From Uloborus plumipes (taxonomy: Eukaryota; Arthropoda; Arachnida; Araneae; Uloboridae): DNA of 64,000 nt. The stretch spans positions 62,001-126,000 of the forward strand of contig JAXGGA010001668.1 of the NCBI GenBank assembly GCA_038373865.1, given 5' to 3'. Shown piece after piece: positions 23,302 through 34,682 of this stretch. Position 1 is the first letter of the stretch. Every line of letters begins with the position of its first letter. Below the pieces are notes generated by a model. That model did no database searches. It saw only the letters and a program-made list of their open reading frames with translations, and was not told the origin of the DNA. The position numbers and the translations under genes were made by a program.

Positions 23302-24643
23302 TTATTTACGTTGATTTTTAACTTCAAATATAGTTTAGCACAAAGCTTATTTGATCATTTTTCACATAACCATAAAAAAAAAAAAAAAGTGTGAAAGACC
23401 TGCAGATAATTCGACTTTCCTTTTCTATTCATATTCTAAAAAGTGCTATGTTCCACCAAATCACATTTTACGAAAAAAAAAAACCCTTCGCCCAGTGAAA
23501 CAAAACCATTCCCTTGGATTCCGTCTCGTTCCGTCCCACGCGGCTCTGAAACCCTAATAGTATTCCAGACGCTCGAATGGAGGTCGTAAATGAACCACTA
23601 AATCGTCCCCGCCGCACAATGCCTCAAATTAAGGGTTGATGTCGCTATCATTCCAGCTTCGATCCGACCGTTTTCCAGCTTAGAAACTATCGATTTAGGG
23701 TGGCCTCTCTATGTTACTCGCTCAGAGCTTTTAGAAATTCGGAGAATATGTTTGAGATTCGATGCTAGAAGGAAACTTTGAGAGTAACTTTAAATGTGAA
23801 AAGCTGTCTGATGAGGTTGTCCGTTAATCGTGTTCAGGAACTCTCCGATGGGAGGTCACGGAAGGTCACTGTGACCTCCCAATGATTTCCGTATTCGACA
23901 CATATTCCTGATGATTCGGTAATTTGAAGACAACATTGTACTTTTGAGAAAATTTGTTCTTTTTAGTTTTCAGAATTGTTTTTTAAAAGATGCCTAATGT
24001 TTTTTCTCACTAAATATTATGCATATACGACATGTGTGCAATGTGCATGCTTGTATTTTATCATTCGGTAAAATTGGAACTTTATTCGGCAAATTGGTAA
24101 TTTTTCCCCCTCCCAAAAACTTTAGCTCGGGGCTCCCCTGATCGTGTTGTAAAAACGGAGAGTTTCTATTAAATTTGGGGATAATTCCAAAACACGTTTG
24201 GTGTATTATTAGATAATTTTGAGACAGTGGGGACAAAAAGGTTCTTTTCATTTCTTTTTTTACGTTTTTTCAAGCAAAAATTGAAAAAAAAAATTTTTTT
24301 TTGTTTTTACTACTTAAAATGCATTTTTCTACGTAAAGCTTGACCACGAAGAGAAAACACCTGAAATTGAGGGGGAAACAGGCCGCTTCGTTTGAAAAAA
24401 GGTAGGATCAGCAAGGAAATAATTTTTTTGCTCACTTTGATCATTAAAGTCTTTGATGCCTGCATGATCTGTTTGATGCTACTTATTATGAAGTGGTCCT
24501 TACCCGCTTCAAGATCACCTGCCATCTCTCCGTGGTCAAGCTTTATAATTTCTTTGAAAACATAAAAAATGTTGAACATTGAAAAATGCGAATGCACTCC
24601 AAAATTTTTCCTTTTTGAAATAAAAAATACTATGAAGTGCTTG
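23302..24643. other. no gene recognised; one GC-richer patch
   Basis: 23500-23900 is less AT-rich than its surroundings but has no convincing exon. The A run and GTGTGAAAGACC near 23390 resemble a pogo-like end also seen near 34080. A 112-codon minus-strand frame (24310-24648) is open but matches nothing I know. Confidence 0.35.
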
Positions 24644-24645
24644 TA

Positions 24646-25260
24646 CATGGGTTATTCCATAGAAATGTCAACCTCAGACGAAGAAAAAAAAGTACCGAAG
24701 TAAAAAAAGTATCAAAAAATAAATAAATAAATAAGTAAATAAAAATCATGCAACATAAGAAGTAAAAAAAAATTGAAAAAGTATTTTAGTTATCTCTGAG
24801 ATTAGTCATAATAAATAGTTTGTAATGTGTCTACTGCTAGTTATTCGATGCTTACGTTAGTCACACGCCATCTTGAGTAAAAGTGACACTTAAGACTGAA
24901 AAAAATTAAGATTTAATAAAGGTGTTTTATGTTTTTAGAAACCAACTTTACATATTTTTCAAATATATCATTCAATTTTTAGCATTTGCATAACTTTCAG
25001 AATTTTTTTGTCTCACAACATGAGCATTATTTTTCAGGGTTGCAAAAATGTTACATCAGTCACGCTGCTATTTTGGTTGAAAAAGTATCTACTGTCAGTA
25101 ATTTTGTTTTAAATTCTTAGCAGAAATGATACATAGATACCATGTACATTGTAAATCCACCACCCATAAGTAAAAATATTTTTTATCCTTTAAGTTATAA
25201 GTAAAAGCAGTTACAAAATCAACTCTGAATGTTACGTTAGTCACTATGGAATTACCCACA
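24646..25260. mobile_element. TA-flanked MITE with ACGTTAGTCAC repeats
   Basis: TA|CATGGGTTATTCCATAG at the left and the inverted CTATGGAATTACCCACA|TA at the right define 615 bp. ACGTTAGTCAC-like words occur near 24852, 25055 and 25233, which suggests subterminal binding repeats. Confidence 0.7.
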
Positions 25261-25262
25261 TA

Positions 25263-26118
25263 AAGGTGTGTGAATATATAATATTGTACCTATTTCAGTT
25301 TCCGTTTTCATATTTTTTTATCCTTTTTCAAGTTGATCGCGGTTACCATTTTATGAATGGGCATAAGCTTTTGTTTTCTTCTCGTTATAATTTGTTGCGT
25401 TAATATAGCGCGTGAGCTCCCTCTCTCGCGCAATTTTTTTTTTTCAAATTTAGCTGCCCTGACAGGAAATTTGGCTTTCTTTTTTTTTATTTTCTTTGTT
25501 TATTTTATTTATTTATTCATTTATTTTTTTTTTTGAATTATCATGCAGTTTTGGATGGTTTTATGATGGAAATATTATGAAGAGCAACACTATTATACTG
25601 TCGTACAGTTGGTGGAGTAATAATAATTATAACTAAAAAAAAATGAATATGATGATTTGTGCTGCGTGGCTGATCAGATCCTTATAAGTGTTCTTCAGTT
25701 CTCCTGCATGTTGAAGACCTTCCCTTTTTATTTAATTGTAAAAAACTTTTTCATCCATAGCTCAAGATAAAGCAGCTCGATTAGGTGTCGCTGAACTTTC
25801 TCATTTAGAATGAAAAAATAAAATACGTTTAAAACACTAAGTGGCTACTTCTATACGCTGGTAAAGCGATGCTTTGTCTAGTAGAATGCAACAGCTTCTC
25901 CTTTCAGTGATAGTAAAGGAATGAAAGTATATTCACGAAACCAATATTTAGTAGATAAGAACGAAGACTATACCTAAGCCCCTGTAATGCACTTCCGAAA
26001 ACTTTCGTGTTGCGGGCGAGAAGCTACACGAAATTCAATTACCCGCGAACAGAACAGAATTTCTACTGTAACTACAAAACTACAGAAAATTCATTACCCG
26101 AGAAAAGCTCGCGTTATA
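25263..26118. other. no gene recognised
   Basis: AT-rich, T-run-rich DNA without a supported feature. Confidence 0.4.
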
Positions 26119-26683
26119 CAGTGAACTCTCACTTGTGCGCCGGCCCAAGGGAGCAACAGAAAAAGGCGCATAAGTGAGAGAGACGAACAAGCAGGGGCGG
26201 ACTGGCTCCCCCATGAGGGAGCTAACCCAAACCTCCAAAGGGCGCACTTCAAAATAGCACCCCCCCCCCACGCATTTTCTGCGGCAATTATCCGCAAGGG
26301 TCTCTTCTCTTTTTTTGCAGCAAAATTAAGTTTGGTATAATACAGGGTGGTTATAAATTAACAGGAGGTGTTTGGAGCCCTATAGTTCGCGAACTACTGG
26401 GCGAAATATTGCCGAATTTCGTGAGCGTGCATATTAGACCATGGGATTTTGATTTCATGAATAAAAAAAATTAGTTTGAAGAATCACCACCAGGGGGAAA
26501 TTGGCGCTGTAAAAGTGTATTATTCTGATTATCGAAGAATTAATTGCTACTGACAAAATATACATCCATTTTATTTGCAAAAATTGCTTTTTTTGTCACA
26601 AATGTGGTTCGATATGATCGCCATTGTAAAGTTGTAAGAACTGCATACGATGCACAACATTTTCTACGGCAGCTTGTAACATA

Positions 26684-28101
26684 CACTGCTCGACATTGAA
26701 AATGCAATACCAAGAAGGAGTGGTCAGAAATTGATGAAATTTGGTAAGAAGACAGAGACAGCATGGAACAATAAGTGATATTTATTTCAAAATAAAGAGG
26801 CAAAATTTAGAGCGAGGACGGCGTCGGCTCAGTAAGAAGTAGGACCACCGCGGATAGCGATGCACGAAGAAACACGTCTAGGCATGGAGTCAATAAGCCT
26901 GCGGATGGTGTCCTGAGGGATGGCACTCCATTCCCTTTCAACCATTTGCCACAGGTCGTCTCTGAACGAGGCAGTGGCAGGTTCTGCAAACGGCGTCCAA
27001 TCACGTCCCACACATGTTTGATTGATGACAAGTCAGGAGAGTATGGTGGCCAGGAAAGCATCTGTACACCTCGTAGAGCATGTTGGCTGATTCGAGCACT
27101 GTGAGGCCGGGCGTTATCCTGTTGAAAAATTGCATTTGGCAGACCCTGAAGGTAGGGGATTGCCACCGGCCGCAGTACATTATCTACATATCGTGGGCCG
27201 TCATAGTGCCCCGAATACGAACTAGAGGTGATACGGAATTGTATGCAATAGCGCCCCAAACAATTATGCCACGTTGTCGCGCTGTGGGGCGTTCCACAGT
27301 TACTGCCGGATTCGATCTTTCTCCACGTCGACGCCACACACGTATGCGATGACTATCGCTGGACAAACAGAAGCGGGATTCATCTGAGAACACTACGGTT
27401 TGCCATTCTGCCATCCACGTCGCTCTGGTCCGGCACCATTCCAAACGTTGGAGTCTGTGCTGTGAGGTCAATGGCAGTCTTCTTAGCGGGCGCCGTGATT
27501 GCAGGCCACGTGCAACCAGTAGACGGGAAATGGTTCTGGTCGACACAGGAACATCCAGGGTACCTTGCACGTGCTACAGAATCGACGTACAAGTGACTTG
27601 CGGGTCCGCCACAGCTTGTCGGTGAATCCGTCGATCCAAGCGGTCTGACGTCACTCTGGCTGCACCTGCACCCCTCAATGTGGCTACATTTCCTCTTTCC
27701 AACCATCTCCGACACAGCCGATGCACAGTGCTTGCATCCATGTGGGTATCAGCTGCAATTTGACGTATGGACCAACCTCCCCTTCTCAGTCCGATCACCA
27801 TACCCCTTGTAAAGTCGTCTATATGCTGGAAGTGTCTTCGTTGAGGACGGCGTGGCATTTCCTCCTATCACACGTATCCTTCGAGACAAAAACCAAATTT
27901 CTCCGATAATTAGTCTGGCAGAAAAACCAACATGAACATAGCCCACTTTTTAACTTCATTCTCTTATATCTTACTTCACGTGCGTCGGAGAGCTGCGCAT
28001 TTCATATCATTTGCCTAACTCAGTGACGTGCGTCTACGGTAAAATTTGCATGAATTTCTGACTACTCCTTCTTGGTGTTGCATTTTCAATGTCGAGCAGT
28101 G
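26684..28101 (-). mobile_element. Tc1/mariner-like transposon, 1418 bp
   Basis: TA target duplications flank inverted ends of about 50 bp. The left end starts CACTGCTCGACATTGAAAAT and the right end closes ATTTTCAATGTCGAGCAGTG. It carries a single decayed transposase on the minus strand. It is inserted in the long-TIR element at 26343-28535, so it is the younger of the two. Confidence 0.95.
26829..27858 (-). pseudogene. Tc1-like transposase, inactivated
   Basis: The minus-strand reading starts MPRRPQRRHFQHIDDFTRGM and has a helix-turn-helix (WSIRQIAADTHMDASTVHRL). The first catalytic aspartate is in VVFSDESRF and the second in FQQDNARPHSA. The third acidic residue, normally Glu in SPDLxPIEHVWD, is Lys here (SPDLSSIKHVWD). 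One in-frame stop follows TCTSIL near 27574. One frameshift lies near 27190-27215, between RGTMTAHD and YVDNVLRPV. A second lies near 26975, after which the usual C-terminus (WSAIPQDTIRRLIDSMPRRV) continues in another frame to 26829. Cut-and-paste transposition by this copy is excluded by all four defects. Confidence 0.92.
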
Positions 28102-28535
28102 TATCAGAATGGATTTCTTGATGAGAATGCTCCCAGTCCGTCATTTTACAGATGATCGCTAAACGCAACGTGTTTATGCAAATTATTGCATTCTGTTTGG
28201 TTAAATGGACCACTATTTTGTTCGTGGTGATTTTTTTTAATAGAAAATTCTACGGCAATCATATTAAACCTCATTTTCAAAACACAATCATTTTTGCTTG
28301 GCGAAATTGATTTATACAGCATCTTTTCAAGTTTAATTCGCGATATTCAATGTAATTCACTTTTACAGCGCCAAATTTCCACCTGGTGGAGATTTTTAAA
28401 ACTAATTTTTTTTTATTCCAGAAATCAAAATCCCATGGTCTAATATGCTCGCTCACGAAATTTGGCAATGTTTCGCCCAGTAGTTCGAGAGCTAGAGGGC
28501 TCCAAACACCTCCTGTTAATTTATAACCACCCTGT

Positions 28536-29126
28536 TTATGTTACAGAAGAGTGCTTTGTCGCACTACTATTCCTTTATAGATTGTATGTGCTTCAGAACT
28601 TACAACACAAATGTGTAATCCTGTTCCTATCTTCATTGTTTGTAAAACTTTTTATACACAATACGATTAATTTTAAGCAAAACACAATTTTTATCTTCTT
28701 TTTATCTCTTATTTTTAGCCTTTTGTTATCCGCGATACCCGTACCACCCAATTGCGCGGATAATTGGGAGTATACCGTAGTCAAATTATAAGGTAAACCT
28801 GCATAATAAATGGGTGTGAATATTTGGGTGTGGGTGAGTATACTTCTTATACTAATCCACAGTTTGAGCCGGATATTTACCAAATTTCGTACTAAAGTCC
28901 TTAGCTGCTCAGAAATTCACATTGAAGATTTTCAAAACATCGGAACTAGGAAAAAAAAATCCAAAGAGGTCTAATTTAAATTTGTAGTCATACTGCCTGG
29001 TTAGCCAGTTTCGTAGGATTATATTGGGGAAATAACAACAATAAGTTTCCGTCGGATCTTTACCAAATTTGTGACAAAGTTTTTTCAATACTCAGAAATT
29101 TCATATGGAGGGGGAGATAGGTGTTT
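28536..29126. other. no gene; pogo-like end fragment
   Basis: TTATCCGCG and GCGCGGATAATTGGGAG near 28728-28772 resemble pogo/Tigger termini. Nothing coding is supported. Confidence 0.4.
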
Positions 29127-29130
29127 TTAA

Positions 29131-29351
29131 CCCATTAATGCCTAGCGTCCTTTTTTAGGGACGGTCCAAAAAGTGTCTGAATTGACCAAAAATGAACATT
29201 TCAACCAAATAATAGTGTTCAGTTATTACTTTGGTATTATTTCAATTCATTATTAACAGATTGCAGCACATAACCATTGTAAAGTGTGTTCTGTAGCCGT
29301 GTAACCAGTCTCCAAAATATCTTTGAAAAAAAAAAGTTAGGCATTAATGGG
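29131..29351. mobile_element. piggyBac-like MITE, 221 bp
   Basis: CCCATTAATGCCTA and the inverted AGGCATTAATGGG form the ends, and TTAA stands directly outside on both sides (29127-29130 and 29352-29355). A TTAA duplication next to CCC...GGG ends is the piggyBac signature. No coding capacity. Confidence 0.85.
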
Positions 29352-29355
29352 TTAA

Positions 29356-30163
29356 AAAAATCCGATAAGGTCTCAATTTAAATTTTGAAATAGCTATTCC
29401 TTCACTTTGGCGTGAAATTGTACACAATTTTTTTTTTTTTTATTATTCGAGCTTGATTGGTGAACATGCGTCTTTTGGCAAAACTTTTATTTTCAGGGTA
29501 GACCGTGCAATGCCTGAGAAAACAGATAGTAAAAAAAATGACGATGTTTATTCCTCTCATTTCTCAATGAAAGTTATATTTTTTACGAGCGTGTTACATT
29601 CTGACATGTTTTACGGAAATTTTTTACTTACTCTCATGCAGGGTCTCCAATAAAGCGTAAATAATAATAAAAGCAAAATCTAGATAAAATCATCTTTATT
29701 AAATTGATTTAAGGCTAAAAAGATGAAATATTTTAAAATAATACACCAATAAATAAAACTTTCTGTTCACAGTAATACATCTCGCACTATTTTAAACGCG
29801 TTTATTTTCATTAAAAAATTAAAGTTACTTCTTTAGCTACAATTTCTTTGTCCACTGGTGATTAGCAAAAATTGCATTACTTATTTGTGATTTCTGTCTC
29901 AAACGCTTTTAAAAATTCTGGATTCTGTATTCTTAAACAAATTGATAATCTGACCTAACTGCTATGAGTTAAACCCTCCAAAACCATTGCTAGTACTTTT
30001 CAAACTTGTCTCTCATTAGTCAGATAAGTCATGTGAATTCGGAAGTTTGAAAAAAATAAATAAATAAATAATTTTCATAATTTGCGAGCCCTCCTCATTG
30101 TGTTAAAACCGATCTTGTAAAACAATAAAAGATCGTTATGATGCACACCATGGAACACGTATA
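29356..30163. other. no gene recognised
   Basis: AT-rich DNA without a supported feature. Confidence 0.4.
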
Positions 30164-31086
30164 TGGGCGATTCTCTGTAAACTGGTAATTGGCTGTCCGG
30201 ACTGATTATTTTAAAAATAATAAAGTGTAATAAAGTAATTATCGCTCTTAATACAAGTAAAGCATTAATACTTTGTGGCCCAATTGTATTTGTAGTGATA
30301 ACAATTTAATTTTTTTTCTAGAAATTATCTAAGCGCCAAAAACACAGTCCCCTGGCTGTCCCAATCCCATAGTCTAACTGTTAAAGATGGTATTTCAAAA
30401 AACCTATTAACACTACATAAATTTGGCAATTAATATCTAAAAATAGAATAATGAAGCTATATTTTTCTAATGAAATAATGTATAATTACGTATTCCTAAA
30501 ACTTAAAATTGTCATGTAAATTCTGTCCAGAGTTTTTTCAAACAGTCCCCTGCAACAAATTCAAAGCTGTAATACGAAAAATCTATAAGTTTTGCAAATT
30601 CTTTTTTGCATGAAGTTTAAAGTAATCACTGTGAATTTGCCGAAATCGCCGAGAACGGTGCATTGAAACTCTACTTTGCTTAGTTTGAGAGCCACATTTA
30701 TGATGAAAGTATGCATCAGGGTCGTTGCGAAAACAGACCTCTGGGAAGTGATTCTATTACTGTCAATTAATTAAATTAAATCATATTAGTTATTATGTCC
30801 ACTATTTGTGCCTAAATTTATAGGTAGTCTCGTAACTAATTATGTTCCAATAGTTTTGCAGATATTACGCAACAAAGAGCAAAAACGCAGTCCCCTACCT
30901 AGTTATACTAGGCGGGGGACTTACCCCCTATCATGATTTATCAGAAAAACTTCAATTGGCCCTCTTTCAAACCAAAGTAATAGATTCATTTTCTGAGCAA
31001 TAGTATTATAACTATACGAACATTTCAAAAAACCGTGCCGAGACAGATTTCGTATGAAAAATGACGAGTTTACAGAGAATAGCCCA
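30164..31086. mobile_element. TA-flanked MITE, copy 2
   Basis: Same family and orientation as 15693-16575, with ends TGGGCGATTCTCTGTAAACT and CAGAGAATAGCCCA. It keeps an extra segment of about 50 bp after GGCGGGGGACTTA (about 30924-30975) that copy 1 lacks. The right flank reads CA rather than TA. Confidence 0.9.
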
Positions 31087-31820
31087 CATAGATTTAAATA
31101 AAATACAATTTTGACCATTATTCACAAATAAATGGGTTTCATAACAGAGCTTCATCCTGCACTAAATGGTTACATACTGTCTAAAAATTTTTCGCGAGAC
31201 CTCCGTCGAACGCACGCGCCAAGTCTCTTCTGACTCTCTCGAAATAGAGGGGAAATGCAACGAGGAAGTAGCAAGCGAACAAAAGCTGAAGGCATCGGGA
31301 AGTGCGCATCCTAAACCTATCTCCCCTTTTTCAAATGGAAGCGTTCGTGACTGCCAGGCGCACAATACGCAAACAGACAGTATTAGCTGTTGTGCTTAAG
31401 ATACAGAAATTGTTTTTTTCTAGTTATTGTTTACCTTCGAAAAGTTGTGCGATTTATAAAGAATTATGGTGCGGATATATAGATTCAGCGGTTTAAGGGT
31501 ATTATCTGCTGTATTTTTACTTACTTACTGCTGTTTTGATGATCTGCTTACTATTAAAATGCTCATGAAAATAGGAAGGAGCCAGTCAATCAACTAACAC
31601 AATATTCAGTAAATCCTTATTTGATTTTATTTTAGGCAAAACTAAACATTTTTGTCGGTAGTACACGTTTTTCAGTGCAATACAATTCAATTGCTTACTC
31701 ATGCAGCTTTCTGACATCATAAAAATACCTGTCTGAAGAATCTTTTGACAACCGATTTCTCTAACCAACATCACCACACATGAATTCGTAACCTCAGTCA
31801 AGGTAGATTGACACTTTGAC
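31087..31820. other. no gene recognised; GC-richer patch 31190-31400
   Basis: The patch stays open in more than one frame on both strands but shows no family motif or clear exon borders. It is left uncalled. Confidence 0.35.
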
Positions 31821-31823
31821 TTG

Positions 31824-31857
<34 letters not shown>

Positions 31858-31860
31858 ACA
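31824..31860. repeat. (CA)n microsatellite
   Basis: About 18 CA units with a single T interruption at 31853. Confidence 0.95.
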
Positions 31861-32024
31861 AAAGAGAGGAAAACGCACAAAAATAAGAGCGCTCACTTTG
31901 GTTTAAGACCATACTACATATCCCTTGTGAGGTGCTGTGAATTCAAAGTTTATTTTTTACGCTATTCATTTAAACTTTGTTCTGAAACTTTTATTAAGTA
32001 CTTCTCGCGCTTCGAGTAAAAAAA

Positions 32025-32950
32025 AAAAAAAGGAGCACAGGTTCGAAGGAGCAAAGACGCATAGCCCAGAGGAAGATGTTTTATTTTTGGTTAAAGGTCC
32101 TCCTTCCAGACTACCTATCACCTCTGGGGGCGGGTGGGGGGCAATGAATTAAAGTAAATTATAGAACATTATTAATTATAATCTCCTGCAGCAAACTTTT
32201 ATAGACTGTTTCATTCGCCTCAAATTAAAAGAAGGGGGGGGGAGGACACCCAAGTCAATTAGATTCGAGGGTGCAATGATACATAGGCCGTGGGGCGCTC
32301 ACTTTGGATTAAGACCCCCCCTCCCTTCCGCCGACTGGACTGCCTTGTTTCATACCCTCCGAAAGTAAGGTGGAAAAAAATGAAGGCGCACAGGTTCGAG
32401 GGCGCAAGGGCGTACAACCTGGAAGGCGCTGTCCTTTTTTTTTTTTTTTTTTGGCAAAGATGCCCCTTTCCGACAACTTATCATGTCTGTGATGCAATAA
32501 ATAAAAGTTAATTATAAAAGGTACATTATTGAGTATAAACATTTTCTTCAATCTTTTACATTGCTTTCAGTGCTTCGAACCTAAAGATTAAAAAAAAAAG
32601 GGGGGGGGGCTTTGTTCACGGCGCAAGGATGCACAGCCCGGAGGGCGCTAACTTTGGATGGGATCCCCCTCAAAGACCACCTATCACTTCTGGGGTACAA
32701 TAAGAACCGCCTTCTGATAACGCTTATTGACTACTTTTTACATGTTCCAAACGGAAAAAAAGTAAAAAATAAGTAATTTACTAAAGTTGAAGGCGCACTG
32801 GCAGTGTGAGTGGGGGGAGGGGGTTACTGTCCAAACTGTTAAGGGTTGCTTTCAAACCTTTAAAATTTTTAAAAAAAACGAAAAAAAACGAAGGCGCACA
32901 CGTTTTGAGGGCGCAAGGGCGCACAGGCCAGAGGGCGCACCTGCCCGCGG
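32025..32950. repeat. degenerate array of GGCGCAAGGGCGCAC-type units
   Basis: Five units near 32030, 32263, 32385, 32610 and 32890 share the order GGTTCGAGGGCGCAAGGGCG, CACAGCCC and GAGGGCGCTCACTTTGGAT, with C-rich tails and A runs between. Spacing is irregular (115-280 bp). Related GGCGCA words occur at the ends of the enclosing pogo-like interval. Confidence 0.7.
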
Positions 32951-33468
32951 GCAGGTGGCCTCTACGACCAGTCCGCCTCTGCGAACAAGCCTATTTAAAG
33001 GTCTAAAACGCAAGATAAGCTCTAATGAGGGCATAAATAGGATTATTTCTATAGAAAAAGGACATATTAGTATGGTTTGGCAATTACTGTAACGTAACTA
33101 CTAGGATAAATAGAAAACAAAAATTGTAGCATACCTAATCACAAACTAATCATTTCAAATCAATGCATAATCGATAATTGTCAATCTCCGAACTCTAGTT
33201 CATGCGGAAAAAATGCCTTCCGTGAGCAATTAAGGCCAAAGATTAAAGAGGAAATTGAAGAAACATGCTTATTTTTTGAAAAGAAAATTAATTTTTTTTT
33301 TACATTTTGTGAAAAATTCGGCGCATAAGTGAAATATTTATCTTAAGAGCGACGCATAAACGAATGATATTATCATTATTTTGCTATGGAATGTGCTGGG
33401 ACTATTTAAAATGGTCGTATAAGTGAAAAAGGCGTATAAATGAAGCGGTGTATAAATGAGAATTCACT

Positions 33469-34682
33469 GTAGTCATTTAGCGTAAGTCGAATCCCGTTGT
33501 AACACGAGTTCATTGCAATAGACAGAAGTTTACTTTTATTGCAATGGCTTGGTAGAAGCAGCTTATTGTTAAAAGTTCAAAAGAAAGTTATTTCTTAAAA
33601 AATCTTGAAGTTGATAGGATTTCAAATTTTTGTATCAAAAAATGGTGCTGAATTTGCAATGATTTTTGACACAAAAATCAAGACTGTGTTCCTGTTTGTG
33701 GATTAGATATTCCACTAAATTAAAAAGAATCATGTGACCGTCAAATTTTATTTTATTCCTAGCTATGTGACTATACTAGACAGCAATTAACTTGACACTG
33801 AACGTCACTACGGGCGGAGCCAATAAAAGCTCACAAGCAGTCAGCGATCTCCTCTAATTCGCCAAGTAGGCTGTGACGTTTTATCTAGCTCGTTTTTCAT
33901 AGGCTAACGTCACGCAAACGTCACGCTGACGTCACGATATTTTTGTCTAGAAACGTTGCAGTGTAGTGTAGTCTGACCAATCACAAAGGCAACAGAAAGC
34001 CACTTCTATACTACTTCGTGGTCATTTTAAAATGGGTGCATGATTTCTGCATTCAGTAAACCATCAGCGTAAAAAAAAGAAAAAAAAAGTGTGAAAGATC
34101 GCGGATAATCGGGAATTTACTGTGTTAAATTTTTAAAACCAGAACTGCAACTTTTTGTTAGTCAAATAACAAGATTGAAACTCTTTTTAAAGCAAAAATA
34201 AATCCTGTTGCTCCAGAAATATTCATTCTTATGGGTTATTTTTCCCTTAGAAAATAAAATGTTATCTTTTCTTTTTTTTTTCAATTTCATTCTTTCTTTA
34301 AAAAAACCCAAAACTATTGCGTGGGTAGAAAGAAGCTGCAGATAAACAGGTAGCTTTTTGATTTAAGCGCCTATTTATAGGTTCAAAGCATCTTCGTGCT
34401 GTGTTCGGTAATTTAATTATGTTCTTGAATTTTAATTGGTCACTTCTTTTTAAAGAATCTCTTCCACTGTTTATCTTTTATTTTGAGGAATTTTTGTTCG
34501 AAAAAAAAACTAAAAGCAGACAACAGGCATAAACATTACAAATGAAGAAATAGAGTTGCATTTAAAGTAGGCATGATGGGGTGCAATAAAAAATAAAAAT
34601 TGCTCGTTTATATATTTTTTGCGGCACTAATTATTATGTTATTGTAAACGGGATAAATTGGAATTGTATAAATACTATGTGA
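33469..34682. other. no gene; repeated ACGTCACG motif near 33905-33935
   Basis: AACGTCACGCAAACGTCACG is followed by CTGACGTCACG, which includes the full CRE palindrome TGACGTCA. A nearby GGCGGAGCCAATAAAAGC adds a CCAAT-like word. A pogo-like end (GGATAATCGGGAATTTACTG) lies near 34104. No exon was found. Confidence 0.35.

Larger units (their letters stand above)
26343..28535. mobile_element. long-TIR DNA element split by a Tc1-like transposon
   Basis: CAGGGTGGTTATAAATTAAC with following GAGGTGTTTGGAGC starts an arm of about 200 bp. It returns inverted at 28300-28535, ending TTAATTTATAACCACCCTG. The short inner sequence is divided at 26683/28102 by the Tc1-like element. The CAGGGTG end suggests a mariner/IS630-type relative. 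No intact transposase is present. Confidence 0.8.
26119..33468. mobile_element. pogo/Tigger-like element, 7.35 kb, filled with nested insertions
   Basis: TA|CAGTGAACTCTCACTTGTGC on the left and, inverted, TA|CAGTGAATTCTCATTTATAC on the right agree at 19 of 24 terminal positions, and all five differences are transitions. Both inner flanks carry GGCGCATAAGTGA. TA duplication and end type fit pogo/Tigger. Its own transposase was not recognised. The interval holds the elements at 26343, 26684, 29131 and 30164 and the array at 32025-32950. Two unrelated solo ends of one family remain possible. Confidence 0.55.

Noticed and set aside
24310..24648. 112-codon minus-strand frame
   Set aside because: No motif, family resemblance or splice context; lengths like this occur by chance in a 64 kb window.
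31166..31399. GC-richer patch with frames open on both strands
   Set aside because: No family motif or clear exon borders; it may be repeat debris.
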